A stretch of 64,000 bases of DNA from VXNE01 sp965248075 (GTDB lineage: Bacteria; Pseudomonadota; Gammaproteobacteria; Pseudomonadales; Azotimanducaceae), in NCBI GenBank assembly GCA_965248075.1, contig CBDFIL010000001.1, positions 868,001-932,000 on the forward strand, read 5' to 3'. Shown here one piece after another: positions 1-7,506 of the stretch (its first letter is position 1; the number at the start of each line of letters is the position of its first letter). The position numbers and the translations under genes were made by a program. The notes beneath the pieces were generated by a model, which had not been told where the DNA came from, searched no databases, and saw only the letters and a program-made list of their open reading frames with translations.

Positions 1-153
1 CAGACGCTTCAGTATCCCGACCCGTTCCTCCAACTCCCGCAACGCCAGCCCGCCGCCGTCCGTCGCAATCTCGCCGCCATCGAAAACACCCACCACCGCG
101 CGCTTTCCAAGACCTCCAAACTTCAGTTGCGATGCGCTACACTCCGTTCCCAT
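1..153 (-). CDS. IS1380-family transposase, N-terminal part (runs off the window)
   Basis: Transposase of the DDE superfamily that would mobilise the flanking insertion sequence. Only the first 51 codons are present, starting at the ATG complementary to 151-153. The visible protein contains the N-terminal signature VVGVFDGGEIATDGGGLAL followed by ALRELEERVG. The pattern 'FDGGxxTxDxGxLxLR' is typical of IS1380-group (DDE_Tnp_1-like) transposases. The DDE catalytic residues would lie beyond the window, so activity cannot be judged. No purine-rich ribosome-binding site precedes the start; a strong hairpin abuts it instead (154-219). Confidence 0.8.
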   Translation of the reverse strand, partial: MGTECSASQLKFGGLGKRAVVGVFDGGEIATDGGGLALRELEERVGILKRL

Positions 154-219
154 AAGGCCGCGTCTCCGGTGTCCGTAAATGCTTGTTCCAACATACATTT
201 ACGCCCAGAACGCGGCCTT
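154..219 (-). promoter_or_regulatory. Hairpin abutting the transposase start codon
   Basis: Two nested inverted repeats form one interrupted stem: AAGGCCGCGT (154-163) pairs with ACGCGGCCTT (210-219), and CGTAAATG (174-181) pairs with CATTTACG (196-203). In transcript orientation the 3' arm ends on the base before the transposase ATG. A hairpin there could hide the initiation region and keep transposition low; that role is inferred. Confidence 0.6.
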
Positions 220-356
220 TGTTCAACCCCCTTGGTGAGAAATGCGGGCTAGGGGCGCCCGGTCCCGGGGGGCGACCGGCGCGATGGCCGCTTCTCCGCC
301 TCCCCGTCTGCGCACCCGGACACCATCCCGTCGTCCGGCGCGCGGGCGAGGAGACC

Positions 357-1556
357 ATGAGAAGGTTCGTCATCGGACTGCTCGGGCTCTTTCGACGCGT
401 ATCGCTCGCCGTGCGGCGCATGCGCGGTACGACCGAAGAAGACCTCGCCGCCCGACGCGTGGTCAGCGGCCAGGCCTGGGACGAGTTCTGCGACACCCTG
501 AAAGCGGCCGGGACGTCCCTCAACTTTCCCGGCGCACCCCGGGACGCCTTCAACCAGGCCGAGGGCTATCGATACCTGACCCGCCTCACCCGGGCGGGGC
601 TCATGGCCTTCGTCGAGCACGCGGACCCGCGCGCTCCCGTACTCCATCGCGTCGCCCACGAGACCGTCAAGCTCGGCGCCGACAACCCCGACAACTACTA
701 CCAGACCGCGGCGATCTCCGGGGCCTACACCTATTGCATCACGGGCCGGCGCAACACGGTGACGTACCTCGGCTTCGGCACGCAGGCCGGGCACTACGGC
801 CAGGGCGGCGGCCTGCCTCCCACCGGCTACATCGAGGCCGGAGAGATCGAGACGGACGCGGACGGACGTTTCGAGCTGATCCTGAGTGCCGAACCCCGAG
901 CGGGCAACTGGCTGCCCATGACGGCCGAGAGCGGCACGCTGATCGTGCGCCAGACGTTCCTCGACCGGCAGACCGAGATCCCCGCGGACCTGCACATCGA
1001 GCGCATCGACTGCGCGGAAGAGGAGCGCAGCCCGACCCCGCTCACCCCGTCGCAGATCGAGCAGGGCCTGCGCTCCGTCAGCACGCTGGTGGCGGGGGCC
1101 TCGCTTCTGTTCGCCAAGTGGGCCAGGGACTTCCAGAAGCACAGCAACACGCTGCCCCGGTTCGACCAGGAGGTATCCAATGCCGCCGGGGGCGACCCGA
1201 ACATCGCCTACTACCACAGCCACTGGGCGCTGGACGCCGACGAGGCCCTGATGATCGAAGCGATCCCGCCCGCCTGCGAGTACTGGAACTTCCAGCTGAA
1301 CAACTACTGGATGGAGTCCCTGGACTACCGGTACCACACCATCCACACGAACAAGCACCTGGCGACGTACGAAGCCGACGGATCTATCCGGCTGATCGTT
1401 GCGCACCAGGACCCCGGCCTGCCGAACTGGATCCAGACGGCGGGACACACGTCCGGCACGATGTGCTTTCGCTGGGTGCGGGCGGACACGCATCCGCAGC
1501 CGAGGACCACCGTCGTCCGTGTCCGGGAACTCGACGCGTTCCGCAGCCGGGCGTGA
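357..1556 (+). CDS. DUF1214 domain-containing protein
   Basis: Protein of 399 residues with no assigned reaction. The C-terminal 110 residues match the DUF1214 pattern: a YWNFQLNNYW core near residue 310, then a segment with NWIQTAGHTSGTMCFRW near 360. DUF1214 proteins are often found beside sulfotransferases and short-chain dehydrogenases, as here. I chose the ATG at 357 because a GCGAGGAGA ribosome-binding site precedes it; the reading frame stays open upstream to 183, but that part has the look of non-coding translation. It is followed after 3 bp by the sulfotransferase gene, so the two are almost certainly co-transcribed. No clear signal peptide. Confidence 0.8.
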   Translation: MRRFVIGLLGLFRRVSLAVRRMRGTTEEDLAARRVVSGQAWDEFCDTLKAAGTSLNFPGAPRDAFNQAEGYRYLTRLTRAGLMAFVEHADPRAPVLHRVAHETVKLGADNPDNYYQTAAISGAYTYCITGRRNTVTYLGFGTQAGHYGQGGGLPPTGYIEAGEIETDADGRFELILSAEPRAGNWLPMTAESGTLIVRQTFLDRQTEIPADLHIERIDCAEEERSPTPLTPSQIEQGLRSVSTLVAGASLLFAKWARDFQKHSNTLPRFDQEVSNAAGGDPNIAYYHSHWALDADEALMIEAIPPACEYWNFQLNNYWMESLDYRYHTIHTNKHLATYEADGSIRLIVAHQDPGLPNWIQTAGHTSGTMCFRWVRADTHPQPRTTVVRVRELDAFRSRA

Positions 1557-1559
1557 GTC

Positions 1560-2819
1560 GTGCCACGCAAGGCGCTCGAAACCCCGACGCAATACGAAAG
1601 GCCCTACCGGCCTCTGCCCGTCGCGTTGCTGAACGCGGGCGCGCGGGCGGTCGACCGGTTCCGTTCCTCCGTCGGGCTCGATGTAGACACCATGGTCACC
1701 GCCGCACGCAAGAAGACCGGGTTGTCCGACTTCGGCGACAACTGGTTTCTCGAACCGCTCCACGTGCTGGTCGACTCGATCAACGGCGAGGCCGATCTCA
1801 CGCCCCTCGGCCGGTGGATCCAGCGCCAGCGCCTGCAGGGTGCGCTGGCAACCCGCCTCGGCGTCGAGGAACTCCTGCGACGGCACCCCGAGATCCGGGA
1901 GGTGGGCCTCGGGCAGGTCTTCGTCATCGCCGGGCTGCAACGCACCGGGACGACCACGTTGCATCGTCTGATCGCCTCGCACGCGGATATGCGCGCGCTC
2001 AGCGCCTGGGAGGGATTGCATCCCCTGCCATGGCCCGGTGAGTGCCCCGACGACACCCGGGGTCGCCAGCGGCGCGCCAGGATGATGGAGCGTGGGATCG
2101 CCTACCTCGCGCCGGCATTCTTTGCCGTCCATCCCGCGGAATACGACGCGCCCGAAGAGGATGTGCTGCTGCTCGACGTCTCGTTCATGAGCCAGTCGGC
2201 GGAAGCCACCATGCACGTACCCACCTATGCGCGCTGGCTCGAAAGGCAGGACCACATGCGGACCTACGAGTACTTCCGCACGCTGCTGCAGATCCTCCAG
2301 TGGCAACGACCCGGCAAACACTGGGTGCTCAAGACGCCGCATCATCTGGAGTACCTCGACGTCCTCCTCAAGGTGTTCCCGGAAGCCACGGTCGTGCAGA
2401 CGCACCGCGATCCCCAGAAGTCGGTGGTCTCGTTCTGCAGCATGGTGGCGCACGGCAGGGGCATCTTCAGCGACCGCGTGCACACGCGGGAGATCGCCGC
2501 ACATTGGGTCGCGAAGACAAGACGCCTCGTCGAGCGCGCCATCGCCGTGCGTGAGACCGCCGACGCCGACCGTTTCCTGGATGTGTCCTACCATGACCTG
2601 CTGGCGGACCCGATCGCGCAGCTGCGCAGGATCTACACCCGGTCGGGTATCGCATTCGGCGACCGGGCACTGTGCGCCGCGCAGGCCACCGCCAGGAACA
2701 ACGTGCAGCACCGCTACGGCCGGCACGTCTACGCACTGCAGAGCTTCGGCCTGACGAGGGATTCGATCGAACAATGCTTCGGCTTCTATCGCGAGAAGTA
2801 CGACATCCCGTGGGAGTAG
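1560..2819 (+). CDS. Sulfotransferase family protein
   Basis: Predicted PAPS-dependent sulfotransferase of 419 residues, which would move a sulfo group to a hydroxyl or amine of an unknown small molecule or lipid. The 5'-phosphosulfate-binding loop is GLQRTGTTTLH near residue 125. A second region, VLKTPHHLEYLDVLLKVFP, followed by VQTHRDPQKSVVSF (near 280), fits the 3'-phosphate-binding strand and helix with Arg and Ser. It starts at GTG 1560, three bases after the DUF1214 stop. It heads a run with two SDR genes, suggesting a pathway that oxidises or reduces and then sulfates an alcohol. The substrate is not visible from sequence. Confidence 0.85.
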   Translation: MPRKALETPTQYERPYRPLPVALLNAGARAVDRFRSSVGLDVDTMVTAARKKTGLSDFGDNWFLEPLHVLVDSINGEADLTPLGRWIQRQRLQGALATRLGVEELLRRHPEIREVGLGQVFVIAGLQRTGTTTLHRLIASHADMRALSAWEGLHPLPWPGECPDDTRGRQRRARMMERGIAYLAPAFFAVHPAEYDAPEEDVLLLDVSFMSQSAEATMHVPTYARWLERQDHMRTYEYFRTLLQILQWQRPGKHWVLKTPHHLEYLDVLLKVFPEATVVQTHRDPQKSVVSFCSMVAHGRGIFSDRVHTREIAAHWVAKTRRLVERAIAVRETADADRFLDVSYHDLLADPIAQLRRIYTRSGIAFGDRALCAAQATARNNVQHRYGRHVYALQSFGLTRDSIEQCFGFYREKYDIPWE

Positions 2820-2871
2820 CGACCCGCCACGGCATCGACACCGGCCCGGGCACCTTGCGAGCGCCCGTGTC

Positions 2872-3870
2872 ATGAACCGCATTCTCGACGCCATCGCCCA
2901 GGCGCTCCGGGACAAGGCCTCCCACCGCAAGGCGCCGCTCGACGCCGACATCCCGCCACTGTCCCCGGCCGTACGCATCGACGGCAAGCTCTGCCTGGTG
3001 ACCGGCGCCAACACCGGGCTCGGGAAGGCCGTCGCGGTCGACCTCGCAAGACGGGGCGGTCACGTGCTGATGGCATGCCGCGGGGGACACCCCGAGGCCG
3101 GCGAGGACGTGCGGCGCGCCTCCGGGTCCGACCGGGTCGACATGCTGAACGTCGATCTCTCCGACCTGCACTCGGTACACGTTCTCTGCGATGCGCTGCG
3201 CGACCGAGCCGCCGCCCTGGACATTGCCGTCCTGAACGCCGGGCTGATGCCGGCCCGCGCCGGCCGATCCCGACAGGGTTTTGAATTGATGTTCGCGGTC
3301 CACTTCCTGGCCAATCGCGTCCTGGTGGAGCGGTGGCTCGGCGACGGCGTGATACGGGCGTCCACCGGGCAGGGAGAGGTCCCGCGCATCGTCTTCGTCG
3401 CCTCCGAAGCACACCGTTCCTCCGAACCCATCGACTTCGACCGTTTCGGCGCGTTCGTCGACTACGGCATCCGCGACGGCCTCAAGCACTACGGCCACAG
3501 CAAGCTGCACCTGTGCACGTTCGCGACCGAACTCTCGCGTCGCCTGAACGCCGGCGACGAGACCGCCGTCGCGGTGCACGCCCTATGCCCGGGACCCGTC
3601 GCCTCCGATATCGCGCGGGACGCGCCGCCTCTCCTGAAGCCGATCCTCCAACCGACGATGAAGCTCTTCTTCCTGAGTCCCGCCAAGGCCGCGCGGCCGG
3701 TGAGCTACCTGTGCTGCGCAGAGGACGCGGGCGCCCGCAGCGGCATGTATCTGCACATGATGCGCGAGAAGCGTCCATCGGACCTGGCCACGGATCCGGC
3801 CAACGGCGCACGCCTGTGGGACGCCAGCGCACGCCTGCTGCGCCAGCACGCTCCCGACGGCGCCGCCTGA
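2872..3870 (+). CDS. Short-chain dehydrogenase/reductase (SDR)
   Basis: NAD(P)-dependent oxidoreductase of 332 residues. The Rossmann cofactor motif TGANTGLG is at about residue 44, the NAG motif (LNAGLMPAR) near 122, and the catalytic Tyr-x-x-x-Lys (YGHSK) at about 207. The spacing matches retinol-dehydrogenase or protochlorophyllide-reductase-like SDRs, which are longer at the C-terminus than classical SDRs. Third gene of a same-strand group; the gap to the sulfotransferase is 52 bp and to the next SDR 26 bp. Substrate unknown, probably a lipophilic alcohol or ketone by family habit. Confidence 0.85.
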   Translation: MNRILDAIAQALRDKASHRKAPLDADIPPLSPAVRIDGKLCLVTGANTGLGKAVAVDLARRGGHVLMACRGGHPEAGEDVRRASGSDRVDMLNVDLSDLHSVHVLCDALRDRAAALDIAVLNAGLMPARAGRSRQGFELMFAVHFLANRVLVERWLGDGVIRASTGQGEVPRIVFVASEAHRSSEPIDFDRFGAFVDYGIRDGLKHYGHSKLHLCTFATELSRRLNAGDETAVAVHALCPGPVASDIARDAPPLLKPILQPTMKLFFLSPAKAARPVSYLCCAEDAGARSGMYLHMMREKRPSDLATDPANGARLWDASARLLRQHAPDGAA

Positions 3871-3896
3871 CCCTCGCGAGGACAGGGTCACAAACC

Positions 3897-5021
3897 ATGG
3901 CGGGGAGTCACCTTGGCGACATGATCCGCAACGGGGTCCTGCACACCGGCTACCTGTTGGGGCCCAAGCCCACCGCCCGGGCCGTCGACCTGTCCGGGCG
4001 GTACATCGTCGTCACGGGCGCGTCCCGCGGGTCCCTCGGCTACGAAACGGCCAGGACCCTCGCCGCCTGGGGCGCGAACGTGGTGGTGACGGCTCGCGAC
4101 GACTGGAGAGGACTCGAAGAGACCCTGCGCGAGGACCTCCGAACCAGCGGCCGCGAGGCGACCCGGGTCGCCTCGCAACGCCTCGACCTCGGCGACGCCC
4201 GCAGCGTCTCCGATTTCGTCGCCTGGTATCGCGACACCCGCGAGCACCTGGACGTTCTGGTCAACAACGCCGGCATCCTGCTGGACACGTTCGCGCGCTG
4301 GCGCGAGCCCCGGCACTCTGCCGACGGCTTCGAAATCCACTGGCGCGTCAACTACCTCGGCACGTTCCAGCTCACGGCCGGGCTGCTGCCGCTACTGCTC
4401 GAGAGCGGACGACGCAGCGGCGCTGCCCGCGTCGTCAACATCGTCTCGCACCAGCATACGCGGGGCCGCAACGCGCGCCTGTTCGGCGACCCCCGACCCT
4501 CCCATGGAACAAACGCCAGAGGGAGCGCAGCGACCGACGGCGGTTGTTCCATGGACGGACGGCGTGGCTGGGCCGCGGGCGGAGCCGTTGCCGAGCGAAA
4601 GCGAGGCAGCGGGCCGGCCATGGGGCGCTACCACTCCTGGGACGCGTACGGGCAGTCCAAACTTGGCCTCATCCACCTGAGCGCGGAGTTGCAGCGCCGC
4701 TACGGCGGGGGCGGTCCACTGAACGCCGTGGCGGTGCACCCGGGCTCCGTGCACACCAACATGATCGCCCGGGGGATCGCCGCAACGCCTGGAATCCGGC
4801 ATGTGCGCGGCCTGCTCGCTCCGTTGTCGTCGCTGGTCCTGCTGAAGCCGGCGCAGGGGGCCCAGACAGCCATTCACTGCGCCAGCGCGCGGGACATCCA
4901 CGGCGGCTGCTATTACGAACGATGCGCCGTCTCGCGGCCCTCGGCCGACGCGCGCGACGCGTCGGCCGCGGCACGACTGTGGGAGCAATCGCAGGACTGG
5001 GTCGCGTCCCTGCCGGGGTGA
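3897..5021 (+). CDS. SDR family oxidoreductase carrying an in-frame repeat insertion
   Basis: A second SDR (374 residues as read). TGASRGSLGYETA binds the cofactor near residue 40, NNAG lies near 123, and the active-site Tyr/Lys is in YGQSK near 251. Between the active-site strand (VVNIVSHQHTRGR) and the catalytic WDAYGQSK helix, where relatives have only a short loop, it contains about 44 extra residues (roughly 203-246, beginning HGTNARGS and including RRGWAAGG). The DNA for this stretch is a dispersed palindromic repeat (4502-4632). The frame is not broken, so the protein could be made with an extra loop beside the active site. Whether it remains active is unknown. Last gene of the DUF1214-sulfotransferase-SDR-SDR run. 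Confidence 0.8.
   Translation: MAGSHLGDMIRNGVLHTGYLLGPKPTARAVDLSGRYIVVTGASRGSLGYETARTLAAWGANVVVTARDDWRGLEETLREDLRTSGREATRVASQRLDLGDARSVSDFVAWYRDTREHLDVLVNNAGILLDTFARWREPRHSADGFEIHWRVNYLGTFQLTAGLLPLLLESGRRSGAARVVNIVSHQHTRGRNARLFGDPRPSHGTNARGSAATDGGCSMDGRRGWAAGGAVAERKRGSGPAMGRYHSWDAYGQSKLGLIHLSAELQRRYGGGGPLNAVAVHPGSVHTNMIARGIAATPGIRHVRGLLAPLSSLVLLKPAQGAQTAIHCASARDIHGGCYYERCAVSRPSADARDASAAARLWEQSQDWVASLPG
4502..4632 (+). repeat. Palindromic interspersed element 'A' inside an SDR gene
   Basis: The first half is an inverted repeat: CCATGGAACAAACGCC at 4502 against GGCGGTTGTTCCATGG ending at 4554 (15 of 16 pairs match). The second half carries the shared core GGACGGCGTGGCTGGGCCG and the shared end GGGGCGCTACCA. 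Relatives lie at 17098-17170, 17234-17369, 32095-32233, 39041-39126 and 45763-45872. This is the only full copy found within a coding region. Confidence 0.8.
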
Positions 5022-5067
5022 TCGCGCGCGTGCCGGGACACGATGTTCCGCGGCGAAGCTCCTACCC

Positions 5068-7506
5068 CTATCGGTTCGCCGGGGCCGCGGCCACCCGGAG
5101 CGGCACGGCGTCTGCACGCCCGAGGTCGTCGACCACGCGCACGGTGAAGCGCCCGACCCGAGGTGTCCAGAACAGGCCTTCGCCGGGAGCGGCGCTCGCC
5201 ACCAGGCGGTCGTCGACGAACCAATAGAGCTCTCTGGCATCGCCGTCGGCCACGGCCGAGAACAACACGTTCGCCTGCTCGGCACCGGGCGCAGCCGCGT
5301 GGTAGACCAGGGCCCGCTGGGGCGAACGAATGCGCGGCGCCAACCCGGAGGCGGACGTCTCGTCCAGGCCGCACTCGGGCGACCACGGCGGCGGTTGGCG
5401 GATCGCGATACCGGCGCGGCGAATGACGGCACGCAGGTTGGAAGGCCAGAATTCGTACACGCGCCGGACCGTATCCGCGTCCGCGCGACAACTGCGCAGG
5501 CCGGTTTCCCGGTCTACTGCAACGGCGCGGTAGACGGTGGACACCTTGATCGGCGACACGCCGGGGATGAACCAGGACGGTGTCGTGCGGGGACAGTGTG
5601 GACCGGGCAGGTCCCCGGTGGTGGCACAGACCTGAACCCGACGCAGGTTCAGCCCACTGGCAGCGCGCGCCATCTCGTCTTCCCCGTCTGCTGCCCACCA
5701 GGACTCCCGATGACGTTGCGCCCCTCCGCCAGCCTCGACAGGCAGGCTGTCGGCGATCGCGAAGAACAGGGGACCGGCGGCTTCCCTGCCAACCAGGGCA
5801 GGATTGCCGCTGCCGTCGAAGTTGCCGACCCACACGGCGAGCACATACCGACCGACGACACCGACGCCCCAGGCGTCCCGGTAGCCGTACGATGTGCCGG
5901 TCTTCCAGGCGATGGCCGAACGGCGAACGCCACCACGGGTCGGCGCGTCGGGTCCTGGAACGTCGCGCAGCATGTCGAGCACCAGGAAACTCGCCTCCGG
6001 GCTCAACAAGCGGCGTGCTTCGGACGTCGCAATCGTCGCCCCGGGTTCGACCGTGACCGCGCGCCACACCCCGCCGTTTGCAAGCGCGGCGTAGAGTTGC
6101 ACCAGTTCCTCCATCGTCATTTCGTTGCCGCCAAGGGCCAGGGCCAACCCATACTCGCTGGCCGGCCGCAGTCCCGCGACGCCAGCCCGTTCGAGCAGGT
6201 CCCGGAAACGCTCCACACCGAGATCGGCAAGTAGCCGGACCGCGGGGACGTTACGGCTGTGGATCAGCGCGTCTCGCGCGAACACGGGGCCGAGGAATCC
6301 GCGATCGAAGTTCTCCGGCGTGAACGCCGCGTAGCGCTCCGGCGCATCCTCCAGCAACGTCATCGGGTGGATGAGACCCTCGTCCAGGGCCAGCGCATAG
6401 AGCAGCGGCTTCAGCGTCGACCCGGGGGAGCGTTGCGCCCGCACGCCGTTGACCTGACCGGCAATGCCGGCATCGAAGAATCCAGCCGACCCGACCAGCG
6501 CCAGGGCTTCCATGCTGCGGTGGTCGATCAGCATGGCGGTCGCGTTGGCGATGCCGTCGGGGCGCCGTAACCCGACGTACTCATCGATGCGCGTCTCGAG
6601 CAGGCGCTGCAGGTCGAGGTCCAGCGTCGTCCGGGCTTCTGCCGCATCGGTCGGCGGCACGTGATCCCGGATGAAGTGCGGCGCATGGGAAGGCAGCCCG
6701 GAGGGCGAGCGAAACGCCGGTACCAGATGCGCGCGGGCGAGGGTCTCGGCATCGCCGTCAGGCCGCGTGCGCCGCCAGACCGCCAACAGCCGGGCGCGGG
6801 CGGCGAGTAGCTCGGCTCGCCCCGCGGCCGTCGCGGGAAATCGCGCCGAGGGACTCTGCGGAATGACCGCCAGCGCCAGCGCCTCGCCCCAGCCCAGCGC
6901 GCTGGCCCGCTTGTCGAAGTAGATTCGGCTCGCCGTCCCGACGCCCTCGATGCTCCCGCCGTACGGCGCGAAGTTCAGGTACGCCTCGAGAATCTCGTCC
7001 TTGTCGTAGTGGCGCTCGAGTTGCAGGGCGCGAAACGACTGATGCAGCTTTCCGGGCAGGCTGCGCGTCTCGATGCCGAACCGGAGCCGGGCAAGCTGCA
7101 TGGTGACGGTGGAGCCGCCAACGACCCGCGTGCGGCGAACGTAGGTCGTCCACGCGGCGCGCAGGAGCGCAACCGGATCGATGCCGAGGTGGCGGTCGAA
7201 CCGCCGATCCTCGTACAGGAGCGTCGCCTCGCGCATCGCTGGAGCAATGTCGTCGAGGGGTGTGAACAGCCGATAGCGACCGTCCGCGGCGGGTCGCAGC
7301 TGCAACGGGCGTCCGTCGCGGGCAGTGACGAGGGTGGAGAACGAGATGCCCTCGTAGAGCGCCGGCCTGGGTAGCGCGAGCCACGCCAATGCCGGGAACA
7401 CGAGCAGGGGCACGCCCAGGGCGAAGAGCGCCGGCTTCAGCCGCCGCCAGCGGGCGGCGCGGCCCGTCCGCGGCGGCGCGCCCGTACTTGCCGCCCGGGC
7501 GCTCAT
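5068..7506 (-). CDS. pbpC: Penicillin-binding protein 1C
   Basis: Bifunctional class A peptidoglycan synthase (812 residues) acting on the periplasmic side of the inner membrane. A short cytoplasmic tail with many arginines precedes one membrane helix (about 26-46). The glycosyltransferase domain has EDRRF at 99-103 and GGSTVTMQLA near 155. The transpeptidase domain has the serine motif SPGSTLKP from about 360 (Ser363, Lys366), the SxN-type motif SRN near 415, and KTGTS near 534. The last 80-90 residues fit the PBP1C-specific C-terminal beta domain. Its start overlaps the stop of the alpha-2-macroglobulin gene by 4 bp. That pairing is typical: E. coli yfhM and pbpC are also adjacent. Confidence 0.95.
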   Translation of the reverse strand: MSARAASTGAPPRTGRAARWRRLKPALFALGVPLLVFPALAWLALPRPALYEGISFSTLVTARDGRPLQLRPAADGRYRLFTPLDDIAPAMREATLLYEDRRFDRHLGIDPVALLRAAWTTYVRRTRVVGGSTVTMQLARLRFGIETRSLPGKLHQSFRALQLERHYDKDEILEAYLNFAPYGGSIEGVGTASRIYFDKRASALGWGEALALAVIPQSPSARFPATAAGRAELLAARARLLAVWRRTRPDGDAETLARAHLVPAFRSPSGLPSHAPHFIRDHVPPTDAAEARTTLDLDLQRLLETRIDEYVGLRRPDGIANATAMLIDHRSMEALALVGSAGFFDAGIAGQVNGVRAQRSPGSTLKPLLYALALDEGLIHPMTLLEDAPERYAAFTPENFDRGFLGPVFARDALIHSRNVPAVRLLADLGVERFRDLLERAGVAGLRPASEYGLALALGGNEMTMEELVQLYAALANGGVWRAVTVEPGATIATSEARRLLSPEASFLVLDMLRDVPGPDAPTRGGVRRSAIAWKTGTSYGYRDAWGVGVVGRYVLAVWVGNFDGSGNPALVGREAAGPLFFAIADSLPVEAGGGAQRHRESWWAADGEDEMARAASGLNLRRVQVCATTGDLPGPHCPRTTPSWFIPGVSPIKVSTVYRAVAVDRETGLRSCRADADTVRRVYEFWPSNLRAVIRRAGIAIRQPPPWSPECGLDETSASGLAPRIRSPQRALVYHAAAPGAEQANVLFSAVADGDARELYWFVDDRLVASAAPGEGLFWTPRVGRFTVRVVDDLGRADAVPLRVAAAPANR

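Larger units (their letters stand above)
1..252 (-). mobile_element. IS1380-family insertion sequence, one end (truncated by window edge)
   Basis: The left edge of the window holds the 5' end of an IS1380-type transposase reading leftwards and, outside it, a terminal repeat at 234-248 (GGTGAGAAATGCGGG) followed by CTAG at 249-252. The same terminal sequence plus CTAG recurs in inverted orientation at both ends of a 315-bp element at 28152-28466, which supports it being a transposon end with a CTAG target. The other end lies outside the window. Confidence 0.75.

Noticed and set aside
249..3014. 921-codon open frame on the minus strand opposite DUF1214 and the sulfotransferase
   Set aside because: It is a typical GC-rich antisense shadow: the plus-strand genes have clear motifs, and this frame shows only low-complexity Arg/Gly/Val sequence.
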